Shown one piece after another: positions 8,918 to 16,334 of a stretch of DNA of 64,000 nucleotides. The notes under the pieces are model-generated. The model was not told the origin of the DNA and did no database searches. It saw only the letters and a list, made by a program, of their open reading frames with translations. Within the stretch, counting starts at the first letter, position 1. Each line of letters begins with the position of its first letter. The stretch comes from Pseudomonas sp. Q11 (lineage in GTDB: Bacteria; Pseudomonadota; Gammaproteobacteria; Pseudomonadales; Pseudomonadaceae): positions 1 to 64,000 of the forward strand of contig NZ_JAKNQY010000020.1 in assembly GCF_024494355.1 (NCBI RefSeq). Direction: 5' to 3'. The position numbers and the translations under genes were made by a program.

Positions 8918-9783
8918 GGCCGGCCCCCTGCGGCGTTTAACAGTTGGTCGGCCTGACCGGCTTCGGCCAGCAGCACTTCCAACGCCGGGATGCGGTTGTC
9001 ACGCTCGATCAGCGTGGCGACCGGCCCGGTCCGCGCCAATACCGTGCGATACAAGCGCCAAACCTCGTTATCGATTGGCGCACCGTGGTCATCGATCAGC
9101 AAACGCTCGCCCAGGCTGTCGGTGTCTTCGGCGAATCCGGCCAGATGAATTTCCCCGGTGGCCTGCAGTGGCAGTGCGTCGAGGTAAGCCAAGGGATCAC
9201 GACAATGGTTGATGCATGAAACGTAGACGTTGTTCACATCCAGCAGCAGTCCGCAGCCGGTGCGACGGATGACCTCACTGATGAAGTCAGGCTCGTCGAG
9301 GGTTGAATCCTCGAACGCCAGATAAGTGGCTGGGTTTTCCAGCAGCAGCGTGCATTTGAGGCTGGACTGGACCTGATCGACGTGCTCGCAGACGCGCTTG
9401 AGCGTCGTTTCATCGTAGGCCAGGGGCAGCAGATCGTTGAGAAACACCGGGCCATGACTGGACCAGGCCAGGTGTTCGGAAAAAGACTGGGGCTGATAGC
9501 GTTCGATCAGTGTGGCCAGGCGCTGCAAATGCGCAACATCCAGCGGTCCCTCTCCACCGATCGACAACCCGACGCCGTGCAATGACAGCGGATACTGTTC
9601 GCGTATCCGCCCCAGGAAGTGATGAAACGGCCCGCCGGCCACCATGTAGTTTTCCGCATGCACTTCGAAGAAACCCAGATCCGGTCGGGTCTGGAGCACT
9701 TCACGAAAATGCTCGGTCTTGAGCCCCAACCCAGCCCTTGGCGGTAGCCGGGTATCGGTGGCGAGGGAGGGGGCTTTCGACAT
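8914..9783 (-). CDS. bufB: MNIO-family RiPP-modifying enzyme BufB (DUF692)
   Basis: 289-residue multinuclear non-heme iron-dependent oxidase. The TIM-barrel family motifs with candidate iron ligands are all visible: GFFEVHAENYM near residue 38, LHGVGLSIGG, FSEHLAWS, LLLENPATYL, LLLDVNNVYVS, GEIHLAGF and TLIERDNRIP. In characterised bufferin systems BufB and BufC oxidise precursor cysteines to thiooxazole-type heterocycles that bind copper. The frame is open far upstream to 10026 but runs through bufA; MSKAPSL at 9783 is the sensible start, with GAGG about ten bases ahead. It lies 25 bp after bufA and overlaps bufC. Confidence 0.92.
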   Translation of the reverse strand: MSKAPSLATDTRLPPRAGLGLKTEHFREVLQTRPDLGFFEVHAENYMVAGGPFHHFLGRIREQYPLSLHGVGLSIGGEGPLDVAHLQRLATLIERYQPQSFSEHLAWSSHGPVFLNDLLPLAYDETTLKRVCEHVDQVQSSLKCTLLLENPATYLAFEDSTLDEPDFISEVIRRTGCGLLLDVNNVYVSCINHCRDPLAYLDALPLQATGEIHLAGFAEDTDSLGERLLIDDHGAPIDNEVWRLYRTVLARTGPVATLIERDNRIPALEVLLAEAGQADQLLNAAGGRP

Positions 9784-9808
9784 GGAGATTGGCCTCAGGC
9801 AGGTGCGA

Positions 9809-10114
9809 TCAAGACTTGGCTTTGAACGCTTCGAGCTGGCCGAAACCAGTCGGGGAGGTTTTGCTTTCCTTGGTGGTGCAAGTGCCTTTAGGGACCGATT
9901 TCCAGGCGTTGGCCTGATAGTCCATTTTCGCGGTGCCGGCACAGGTGGTGCCAGCGCCGGCGGCGCAGTCGTTCTTGCCTTTGAGGGCGACACCGAAGCA
10001 TTTTTCCATGGTGTCGTCAGCGGCATGGACAGTCGAGACGCCTGTCATGCTCAAGGCAGAGCCAAGTGCCAGGGCCAGGGCGGCGGCGGACAGGGTGCGG
10101 GTCGAAGCAGTCAT
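9809..10114 (-). CDS. bufA: Bufferin-type metallophore precursor BufA1 (DUF2282)
   Basis: 101-residue precursor peptide. A Sec signal peptide covers about residues 1-31 (hydrophobic AAALALALGSALSMTG, cleavage near VHA/AD). The mature part has four cysteines, C39 (MEKCFG), C50 (NDCAAG), C58 (TTCAG) and C79 (GTCTT), the arrangement of DUF2282/BufA1 peptides. After modification by BufB/BufC in the cytoplasm it is expected to be exported and to chelate copper in the periplasm. ATG at 10114 has GGAG upstream. It is the first gene of bufA-bufB-bufC-doxX. No copper sensor or ECF sigma/anti-sigma gene is adjacent, so control is unclear. Confidence 0.92.
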   Translation of the reverse strand: MTASTRTLSAAALALALGSALSMTGVSTVHAADDTMEKCFGVALKGKNDCAAGAGTTCAGTAKMDYQANAWKSVPKGTCTTKESKTSPTGFGQLEAFKAKS

Positions 10115-10140
10115 GATGATTCTCCAGGTTCAGGAAATGA

Positions 10141-10158
10141 ACCGGCGACAGCGCCGGT
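10141..10158 (-). promoter_or_regulatory. Hairpin in bufA leader
   Basis: ACCGGCG at 10141-10147 pairs perfectly with CGCCGGT at 10152-10158 around a four-base loop, 26 bases before the bufA start codon. It could stabilise the mRNA or modulate translation; there is no T-run, so it is not an intrinsic terminator on the gene strand. Confidence 0.4.
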
Positions 10159-10258
10159 CTGCTGAACTAGAGAGGGGAGGTGGAGGAGTGTTACAACGGG
10201 CGCATGATTTTTTTGAATGACCCCGGAACCTGTGGCGAGGAAGCAAGCTCGCGCTGAG

Positions 10259-10364
10259 ACCTGTAGGAGCTGGCGAAGCCTGCGATCTTTTGATCTTGAT
10301 CTTTCGCTTTAGACTCAATTGTCCGGGACAAGATCGCAGCCTCGCTTCGCTCGACAGCTCCTAC
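10259..10364. repeat. REP-like pair (GTAGGAGCTG family)
   Basis: CTGTAGGAGCTGGCGAAGCC from 10261 and its diverged complement ending CAGCTCCTAC at 10364 form a large imperfect stem. A fragment of the GTGGCGAGG family (near 10231-10252) precedes it. Confidence 0.75.
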
Positions 10365-10368
10365 ATTG

Positions 10369-10402
10369 GGCAAAAAAAAACGGCCCGAAGGCCGTTTTCT
10401 CA
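10369..10402 (-). terminator. Rho-independent terminator of the liv operon
   Basis: On the minus strand the stem AACGGCC, loop TTCG, GGCCGTT is followed by a T-run (seen as AAAAAAAA on the plus strand at 10371-10379). It lies 14 bp after the livF stop. Confidence 0.9.
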
Positions 10403-10415
10403 TGCAGCAACAGAC

Positions 10416-11117
10416 TCAACCGCCCAGATAGGCCTCGCGTACTTTCGGATCGGTCAGCAGCGCTTCACCGGTGCCTTGCATCACCACGCGGCCGTTCTCC
10501 AGCACGTACGCCCGGTCAGCGATTTTCAGCGCCTGGTTGGCGTTCTGCTCCACCAGGAACACCGTCACGCCATCCTTGCGCAGTTGTTCGATGATGTCGA
10601 AGATCTGCTGGATGATGATCGGCGCCAGGCCCAGGGAAGGTTCGTCGAGCAGCAGCAGCTTGGGCTTGCTCATCAGCGCACGGCCGATGGCGAGCATCTG
10701 CTGTTCGCCGCCGGACATGGTGCCGCCGCGCTGGCTAAAGCGTTCTTTCAGGCGTGGGAAAAGGTGCAGTACCTTGTCCATTTGCTCCTGAAAGTCGCCC
10801 TTGTCGGTGAAAAAACCGCCCATGACGAGGTTTTCTTCCACGGTCAGCCGGGCAAATACCCGACGGCCTTCTGGCACCACGGCGATGCTCTTGCGCATGA
10901 TCTGCGAAGAGTCCTGGCCCACCAGCTCCTCACCCATGTAGCGGATGCTGCCGCTGTGGGCCTGGGGCGAACCGCAGAGCGTCATCAGCAGCGTGGATTT
11001 GCCGGCACCGTTGGCACCGATCAGCGTCACGATCTCGCCCTGGCGGACTTCGACATTGACGCTGTGCAGGGCCTGGATCTTGCCATAGAAGGTGGAAACG
11101 TTTTCGAACTGCAGCAT
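10416..11117 (-). CDS. livF: Branched-chain amino acid ABC transporter ATPase LivF/BraG
   Basis: One of the two ATPases that energise high-affinity leucine/isoleucine/valine uptake. The 233-residue protein has Walker A GANGAGKST at residues 34-42, the ABC signature MSGGEQQ, Walker B LLLDEPSLGLAP and the switch histidine region FLVEQNANQAL, where the usual H is N/Q as in the LivF branch. It is the last gene of livHMGF, directly abutting livG, and is followed by a strong terminator. Confidence 0.95.
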   Translation of the reverse strand: MLQFENVSTFYGKIQALHSVNVEVRQGEIVTLIGANGAGKSTLLMTLCGSPQAHSGSIRYMGEELVGQDSSQIMRKSIAVVPEGRRVFARLTVEENLVMGGFFTDKGDFQEQMDKVLHLFPRLKERFSQRGGTMSGGEQQMLAIGRALMSKPKLLLLDEPSLGLAPIIIQQIFDIIEQLRKDGVTVFLVEQNANQALKIADRAYVLENGRVVMQGTGEALLTDPKVREAYLGG

Positions 11118-11885
11118 TTACGCTTCCCCCAGGTAGGCTTTGATCACTTCAGGATTGTCGCGGATCTGTTCCGGCGAACCGTCGGCCAGCGGCGTGCCCT
11201 GGTTGATCACGACGATATGGTCGGAAATGCTCATGACCAGCTTCATGTCGTGCTCGATCAGCAGCACGGTGACATCGTGCTCCTCGCGCAGCACGCCGAT
11301 CAGCGCTTTGAGGTCTTCGGTTTCCTTCGGATTCAGGCCGGCGGCCGGTTCGTCGAGCATGAGGATCCGCGGACGGGTCATCATGCAGCGGGCGATTTCC
11401 AGGCGCCGTTGCTGACCGTAGGCCAGGGTTCCGGCGGTACGGTTGGCGAACTCCTTGAGATTGACCTTCTCCAGCCAGTACTCGGCAAACTCCATGGCCT
11501 CGCGTTCGCTCTTGCGGAACGCCGGGGTCTTGAACAGGCCGGCAAAGAAGTTGGTGTTCAGATGACGATGCTGGGCGATCAACAGGTTCTCGACCGCCGT
11601 CATGTCCTTGAACAGCCGCACGTTCTGGAAGGTACGAACCACACCCTTGCGGGCGATGTGGTGACCAGGCAGGCCCTGGATCGGCTCGCCGTCCAGCAGG
11701 ATGGTGCCGCCGGTAGGCTGGTAGAAGCCGGTCAGGCAGTTGAACACTGTGGTCTTGCCCGCGCCGTTGGGCCCGATCAATGCAACGACCTGTTTCTCTT
11801 TCACGGTCAGGGCCACGCCGTTGACCGCCAGCAAGCCGCCGAAGCGCATGCTCAAGTTTTCGACTTTCAGGATCTCGCGGCTCAT
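11118..11885 (-). CDS. livG: Branched-chain amino acid ABC transporter ATPase LivG/BraF
   Basis: 255-residue ATPase partner of LivF. Walker A is GPNGAGKTT (about residues 38-46). The LivG-type signature region reads LAYGQQRRLEIARCM, in place of the canonical LSGGQ. Walker B is ILMLDEPAAGLNP and the switch region LLIEHDMKLVM contains the histidine. The C-terminal extension GTPLADGSPEQIRDNPEVIKAYLG is normal for the family. The start overlaps the livM stop by four bases, and the stop directly precedes livF. Confidence 0.95.
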   Translation of the reverse strand: MSREILKVENLSMRFGGLLAVNGVALTVKEKQVVALIGPNGAGKTTVFNCLTGFYQPTGGTILLDGEPIQGLPGHHIARKGVVRTFQNVRLFKDMTAVENLLIAQHRHLNTNFFAGLFKTPAFRKSEREAMEFAEYWLEKVNLKEFANRTAGTLAYGQQRRLEIARCMMTRPRILMLDEPAAGLNPKETEDLKALIGVLREEHDVTVLLIEHDMKLVMSISDHIVVINQGTPLADGSPEQIRDNPEVIKAYLGEA

Positions 11886-13138
11886 TTGCGCAGCTCCATG
11901 TGCGGGCGTTGCATAGGCAGCAGACCTTGAGGACGCCAGATCATCATCAGCACCATCAAGGCGCCGAACATCAACATGCGGTATTCGCTGAATTCACGCA
12001 TCATTTCGGGCAACAGGATCATCACGATCGCCGCCAGGATCACACCCAACTGCGACCCCATCCCGCCCAGCACCACGATAGCGAGGATGATCGCCGACTC
12101 GATGAAGGTGAAGGATTCCGGCGTTACCAGACCCTGACGGGCGGCAAAGAAGCTACCGGCGAAACCGGCGAAAGCGGCACCGAGGGTGAAGGCCGACAGC
12201 TTGATCACCGTAGGATTGAGACCCAGGGCACGGCAGGCGATCTCGTCTTCACGCAGCGCTTCCCACGCACGGCCGATAGGCATGCGTAGCAAACGGTTGA
12301 TGACGAACAATGCGGCCAGGGCCAGCAACAGCGCCACCAGGTAGAGGAAAATCACCTTGTTGATCGAGCTGTAGGGCAACCCGAAGTACTCGTGGAAGGT
12401 CTGCAGGCCCTCAGCGGCTTTACGTTCGAAGGTCAGGCCGAAGAACGTCGGCTTCTCGATGTTGCTGATGCCGTTCGGGCCGCCGGTGATGTCGGTCAGG
12501 TTGCGCAGGAACAGACGGATGATCTCGCCGAAACCCAGGGTCACGATTGCCAGGTAGTCGCCGCGCAAGCGCAGCACCGGGAAACCCAGCAGGAAACCGA
12601 AGGTGGCGGCCATCATCCCGGCGATTGGCAGGCAGATCCAGAAGCTCCAGCCGAAGTAATGGGACAGCAGCGCGTAGCTGTAGGCGCCGACGGCATAGAA
12701 GCCGACGTAACCCAGGTCCAGCAGACCGGCCAGGCCTACCACGATGTTCAGGCCCAGGCCCAGCATCACGTAGATCAGGATCAGCGTGGCGATGTCCACC
12801 GCACCGCGAGAACCGAAAAACGGCCAGACCAGTGCCAGTACGACCAGGGCCAGGATGATCCAGCGCTGGGTAGTCGGCAGGGTCAGGAAGTTACTGGCCT
12901 TGGCCGGGACTATCGGCAGGCCGGGCGATGCCTTCCAGGCGGCGCTGATCTGCGTGCTGAACAGCACCCGCAGGAACATCAGCACCGAACACACGGCGAT
13001 GGTCGCCAGGATGGTCGGGCTGGTGCCGTGTACTTCAAGGTCGATGCCCACGATGGTCAGTTTCAGGCCGAGTACCGGGTACGCGACCGCCCAGACCAAC
13101 AGCGCGCTGAAGAGCGCCGATTTAAGATGTTTAGTCAT
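11882..13138 (-). CDS. livM: Branched-chain amino acid ABC permease LivM/BraE
   Basis: 418-residue inner-membrane permease. The N-terminal 100 residues form the extra hydrophobic segment found in proteobacterial LivM (DUF3382), followed by the permease core with GLGLNIVVGLAGLLDLGYVGFYAVGAY and the ATPase-contacting loop GRAWEALREDEIACRALGLN. It pairs with LivH to make the transmembrane channel. The start overlaps the livH stop by four bases and its own stop overlaps the livG start, so the four genes are translated as one operon. Confidence 0.95.
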   Translation of the reverse strand: MTKHLKSALFSALLVWAVAYPVLGLKLTIVGIDLEVHGTSPTILATIAVCSVLMFLRVLFSTQISAAWKASPGLPIVPAKASNFLTLPTTQRWIILALVVLALVWPFFGSRGAVDIATLILIYVMLGLGLNIVVGLAGLLDLGYVGFYAVGAYSYALLSHYFGWSFWICLPIAGMMAATFGFLLGFPVLRLRGDYLAIVTLGFGEIIRLFLRNLTDITGGPNGISNIEKPTFFGLTFERKAAEGLQTFHEYFGLPYSSINKVIFLYLVALLLALAALFVINRLLRMPIGRAWEALREDEIACRALGLNPTVIKLSAFTLGAAFAGFAGSFFAARQGLVTPESFTFIESAIILAIVVLGGMGSQLGVILAAIVMILLPEMMREFSEYRMLMFGALMVLMMIWRPQGLLPMQRPHMELRK

Positions 13139-14058
13139 ACCTTCTCAACCTCCGGACGGCCCAGGATGCCGGTCGGCCGGAACAGCAGCACCAGAACCAA
13201 CAAGCCGAACGCCACGACGTCCTTGTATTGATCGCCGAAGATGTCGGCGCCAAAGGCTTCCGCGACGCCCAGCACCAGCCCACCGAGCATGGCTCCGGGG
13301 ATGCTGCCGATGCCGCCCAGTACCGCGGCGGTGAAGGCCTTGAGGCCCACGAGGAAACCGGCGTTGGGGTTGATCACACCGTATTGCATGCTCAACAGCA
13401 CTGCGGCGATGGCCGCCAGGGCCGCGCCGATGACGAAGGTCAGGGCAATGATGTTGTTGGTGTTGATGCCCAGCAGGTTGGCCATCTTGATGTCCTCGGC
13501 ACAGGCGCGGCAGGCGCGGCCCAGGCGGGAGCGGGAGATGAACAGTGTCAGGCCGAGCATGGCGACCAGGGTCACCACGAACACCACGATTTGCATGTAG
13601 GAAATCAGCACTTCCTGTGCCCCCCCTGGCCCGAAGGTAAAGTTACCCGGAATCAGGTTGGGAATGGATTTGTCCTTGGAGTCTTGCGATAGCAGAACCG
13701 TGTTCTGCAGGAAGATCGACATGCCGATGGCGGAAATCAGCGGGATCAAACGGTTGCTGCCGCGCAAGGGGCGGTAGGCGATCCGTTCGATGCTGTAGCC
13801 ATAGGAACTGGTAACCACGATGCTCGCGATGAAAGCCGCGGTCATCAGCAGCGGGACACTGTCGAGTCCCATCATGGCCAGCCCGGCGATGGCGATGAAC
13901 GCCACGTAGGAGCCGATCATGTACACCTCGCCGTGGGCGAAGTTGATCATTCCAATGATGCCGTAAACCATCGTATAGCCGATGGCGATCAGGGCATACG
14001 TGCTGCCAACGGTCAGGCCGTTAACCAGCTGTTGGAAGAAGTGATAGATGTCAGGCAT
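13135..14058 (-). CDS. livH: Branched-chain amino acid ABC permease LivH/BraD
   Basis: 307-residue permease with about eight hydrophobic segments. The LivH signature GLTVGSTYALIAIGYTMVYGIIGMINFAHG is at the N-terminus and the coupling loop SRLGRACRACAEDIKMANLLGIN is in the middle. It is the first gene of the permease/ATPase set and lies 230 bp downstream of braC, from which it is separated by an intrinsic terminator. Expression may thus come from readthrough or its own promoter, which would give more binding protein than channel. Confidence 0.95.
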   Translation of the reverse strand: MPDIYHFFQQLVNGLTVGSTYALIAIGYTMVYGIIGMINFAHGEVYMIGSYVAFIAIAGLAMMGLDSVPLLMTAAFIASIVVTSSYGYSIERIAYRPLRGSNRLIPLISAIGMSIFLQNTVLLSQDSKDKSIPNLIPGNFTFGPGGAQEVLISYMQIVVFVVTLVAMLGLTLFISRSRLGRACRACAEDIKMANLLGINTNNIIALTFVIGAALAAIAAVLLSMQYGVINPNAGFLVGLKAFTAAVLGGIGSIPGAMLGGLVLGVAEAFGADIFGDQYKDVVAFGLLVLVLLFRPTGILGRPEVEKV

Positions 14059-14234
14059 TACAGCGCTCCTAAAAACCTGATACGCATTTCACTGGTGGAG
14101 TCATTTTCCCGCCCGGGCCCCGTGGATCTGCATCCACTTCGAGCACGAGGTTTGCCAGCGAACCGCTGATGACGGTTTTGAGATTTTCAGGTGGGGAGAC
14201 TGGCGGATCACGCCAGCGCGGCCCAATACATTTA

Positions 14235-14267
14235 AAACAAAGCCCACGGCACGCCGTGGGCTTTATT
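14235..14267 (-). terminator. Intrinsic terminator between braC and livH
   Basis: AAAGCCCACGGC-ACGCCGTGGGCTTT forms a strong stem; on the minus strand it follows the braC stop by about 20 bases and ends in a short T-run. It probably attenuates transcription into livHMGF. Confidence 0.85.
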
Positions 14268-14288
14268 GGCAGTCAGTCAGGCCAGGCC

Positions 14289-15416
14289 TTACTGAGGCGA
14301 AGCTTCGGTTTTAGGTTTGCCGAAATGCCACTGGTAAACCACAAACTTGAAGTCCTTCAGGTCGCCCTTGTCGTCGAAGCTCAGGTCACCGGTTGGGGTC
14401 TTGAAGGTACCGGCGTGGATGGTTTCAGCCACTTTTTCCGTGTCTTCGCTCTTGGCTTCGGTGATGGCCTGGGCAATCACTTGAACGGCCGAGTAGGACG
14501 GGAACACGAACGGACCGCTCGGGTCTTCCTTCTTGGCCTTGAACGCGTCAGCCAGGGCGATGTTGGCTGGATCCTGGTCGAAGGATTTCGGCAGGGTCAC
14601 CAGCAGGCCTTCGGAAGCTTCCTTGGCGATCTGCGAGATCGAGTCGTTACCCACGCCTTCCGGACCCATGAACTTGGCGTCCAGGCCTTTTTCCTTGGAC
14701 TGACGCAGGATCAGGCCCAGCTCCGGGTGGTAGCCGCCGTAGTAGACGAAGTCGACGTTGGCTTGCTTGAGCTTGGCGATCATCGAGGAGAAGTCTTTGT
14801 CGCCGGCGTTCACGCCTTCGAACACGGCAACCTTGACGCCTTTGTCTTCGAGGGTTTTCTTCACGGCACTGGCGATGCCTTCGCCGTATTGCTGCTTGTC
14901 GTGCAGGACCGCGACGACTTTCGGCTTGACGTGGTCGGCAATGTAGTTACCGGCGGCAGGGCCCTGGGCGCTGTCCAGGCCGATGGTGCGGAAGATCATC
15001 TTGTAGCCGCGAGCGGTGATGTCCGGGCTGGTAGCGGCCGGGGTGATCATGATCACGCCTTCGTCTTCATAGATGTCCGAAGCCGGTTGGGTAGAGCTGG
15101 AGCACAGGTGGCCGACCACGAAACTGACGCCGTCGTTGACGACTTTGTTCGCGACCGCGACCGCTTGTTTTGGATCACAGGCGTCATCGTATTCAACGGC
15201 TTCAAGTTGCTTGCCGTTCACGCCGCCCTTGGCGTTGATCTGCTCGATGGCCATTTTGGCGCCACTGAATTGCATGTCGCCATATTGGGCTACGGGGCCG
15301 GTCTTAGGGCCGGCGATACCGATCTTGATGGTGTCGGCGGCGAACGAATGGCTGGCAACCCCGGCCAGAACCATAGCGGCAAACAGTTTGGAAATCTGCT
15401 TAGTAGCCTTAGTCAT
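14289..15416 (-). CDS. braC: Branched-chain amino acid-binding protein BraC
   Basis: Periplasmic solute-binding protein of 375 residues. A Sec signal peptide is followed by cleavage at about HSFA/ADT (residue 26), and the mature part begins IKIGIAGPKTGPVAQYG, the standard Leu/Ile/Val-binding start. Other family landmarks are VVGHLCSSSTQPASDIYEDEGV and the disulfide-forming cysteines of DDACDP and GHLCSS. It delivers branched-chain amino acids, and in Pseudomonas often alanine or threonine, to LivHMGF. Upstream is an intergenic region carrying a perfect 16-bp palindrome about 100 bp from the start codon. Confidence 0.95.
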   Translation of the reverse strand: MTKATKQISKLFAAMVLAGVASHSFAADTIKIGIAGPKTGPVAQYGDMQFSGAKMAIEQINAKGGVNGKQLEAVEYDDACDPKQAVAVANKVVNDGVSFVVGHLCSSSTQPASDIYEDEGVIMITPAATSPDITARGYKMIFRTIGLDSAQGPAAGNYIADHVKPKVVAVLHDKQQYGEGIASAVKKTLEDKGVKVAVFEGVNAGDKDFSSMIAKLKQANVDFVYYGGYHPELGLILRQSKEKGLDAKFMGPEGVGNDSISQIAKEASEGLLVTLPKSFDQDPANIALADAFKAKKEDPSGPFVFPSYSAVQVIAQAITEAKSEDTEKVAETIHAGTFKTPTGDLSFDDKGDLKDFKFVVYQWHFGKPKTEASPQ

Positions 15417-15753
15417 AGTGCTCCACTCATGCTGTTGTAGTTTTTATAGTCCTGGCGCCGAAGCAGCAGAACCGGGTCAGATATCTTGGATATCCTCGCG
15501 GAAAATGCCCCGGCAACTGTACCGGTACAGTGTAGAGCGCCGATTGTTGGCAAGGGAAGCTGGCGCTTGGGGGCAAAACCTGAGGGTGTCGCTTAATTGA
15601 AAGAAAAAGACAGAATGGCGGCGGGGTTCGTCGGACAAATCGGCAATCCCTGGCTTTCCTGCGCTTTTCAATCGGTACTCCAATTGCTACCGGGTTTTTC
15701 TGCCAGACCACCGACGTTATCATTTGCGCCGATTTCTTTTCCGGACAGCTCCC
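15417..15753. other. Intergenic region between braC and DUF2288 gene
   Basis: 337-bp divergent intergenic region. It contains the palindrome at 15516-15531 and a double GATATC at 15479-15494 (gatatcttggatatc). No open frame in it looks real, and no RNA gene is apparent. It must carry promoters for both braC (minus) and the DUF2288 gene (plus). Confidence 0.6.
15516..15531. promoter_or_regulatory. Perfect 16-bp palindrome, candidate operator
   Basis: ACTGTACC followed by GGTACAGT is a perfect dyad without spacer, about 100 bp upstream of braC and 223 bp upstream of the DUF2288 gene. It resembles TetR- or MarR-type operators in form. The cognate regulator is not known. Confidence 0.55.
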
Positions 15754-16059
15754 ATGAATCAAGAACCTAGCACCCTCTATGCCAAACTGCTTGGTGAAAC
15801 CGCATCCATCACCTGGAAGGAGCTGGAGCCGTTCTTTGCCAAGGGTGCCCTATTGTGGGTCGATCCGGCCCTGGATTTGATCGTTGCTGCCGAGGCCGTT
15901 GCCCGGGACGAAGGTACCAAAGTCGCCGCCTGGCTGGCTGCCGACCAGCTCGCCAAGCTCTCTGAAACGCGGGCGCTGGATTTTTTCGAGCGCGATCCGC
16001 AGCTATGGGCCGTGGTGGTTTCGCCGTGGATTATGATCCAGGAAAGGGCGTCGATTTAA
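15754..16059 (+). CDS. DUF2288 family protein
   Basis: Small, acidic cytoplasmic protein of 101 residues matching the DUF2288 pattern: TASITWKELEPFFAKGALLWVDPALDLIVAAEAVARDE at residues 16-53, then a conserved AAWLAADQLAKL and a C-terminal WAVVVSPWIMIQE. Function is not known. The start at 15754 (MNQEPS) is preferred over the upstream in-frame ATG at 15724 because homologues begin at this point; the RBS is weak (GGACAG). It appears monocistronic. Confidence 0.8.
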   Translation: MNQEPSTLYAKLLGETASITWKELEPFFAKGALLWVDPALDLIVAAEAVARDEGTKVAAWLAADQLAKLSETRALDFFERDPQLWAVVVSPWIMIQERASI

Positions 16060-16232
16060 TTTGCGCACCAACTTGGTTCGTATTTCCTCCGGGCTAAAAG
16101 TGTGTAGGTGAGTAGCGTGATGGCATCCTGCCGTGGTGAAACGCCACAGGGGAGGGTGACGTATACGTAACGGGAACAGTTTATGGGGCAGCCGGTGGGC
16201 TGCTTAATTGTTTCTGGATGTTGTGCAGATCA

Positions 16233-16324
16233 AAAGATCGCAGCCTTCGGCAGCTCCTACAGGGGCGCGCCGCGAATTCAAGTGAACCGCAGCCTGTAGG
16301 AGCTGCCGAAGGCTGCGATCTTTC
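16233..16324. repeat. REP-like pair (GTAGGAGCTGCCGAAGG family)
   Basis: AGATCGCAGCCTTCGGCAGC from 16235 and its exact complement (TGTAGGAGCTGCCGAAGG... from 16295) form a long stem with a 33-base loop. It follows the tubulin-like gene (minus strand) and may end its transcript. Confidence 0.85.
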
Positions 16325-16334
16325 AAGGCTTACC

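Noticed and set aside
10290..11930. 546-codon plus-strand frame opposite livF and livG
   Set aside because: Antisense shadow of two clear ABC ATPase genes.
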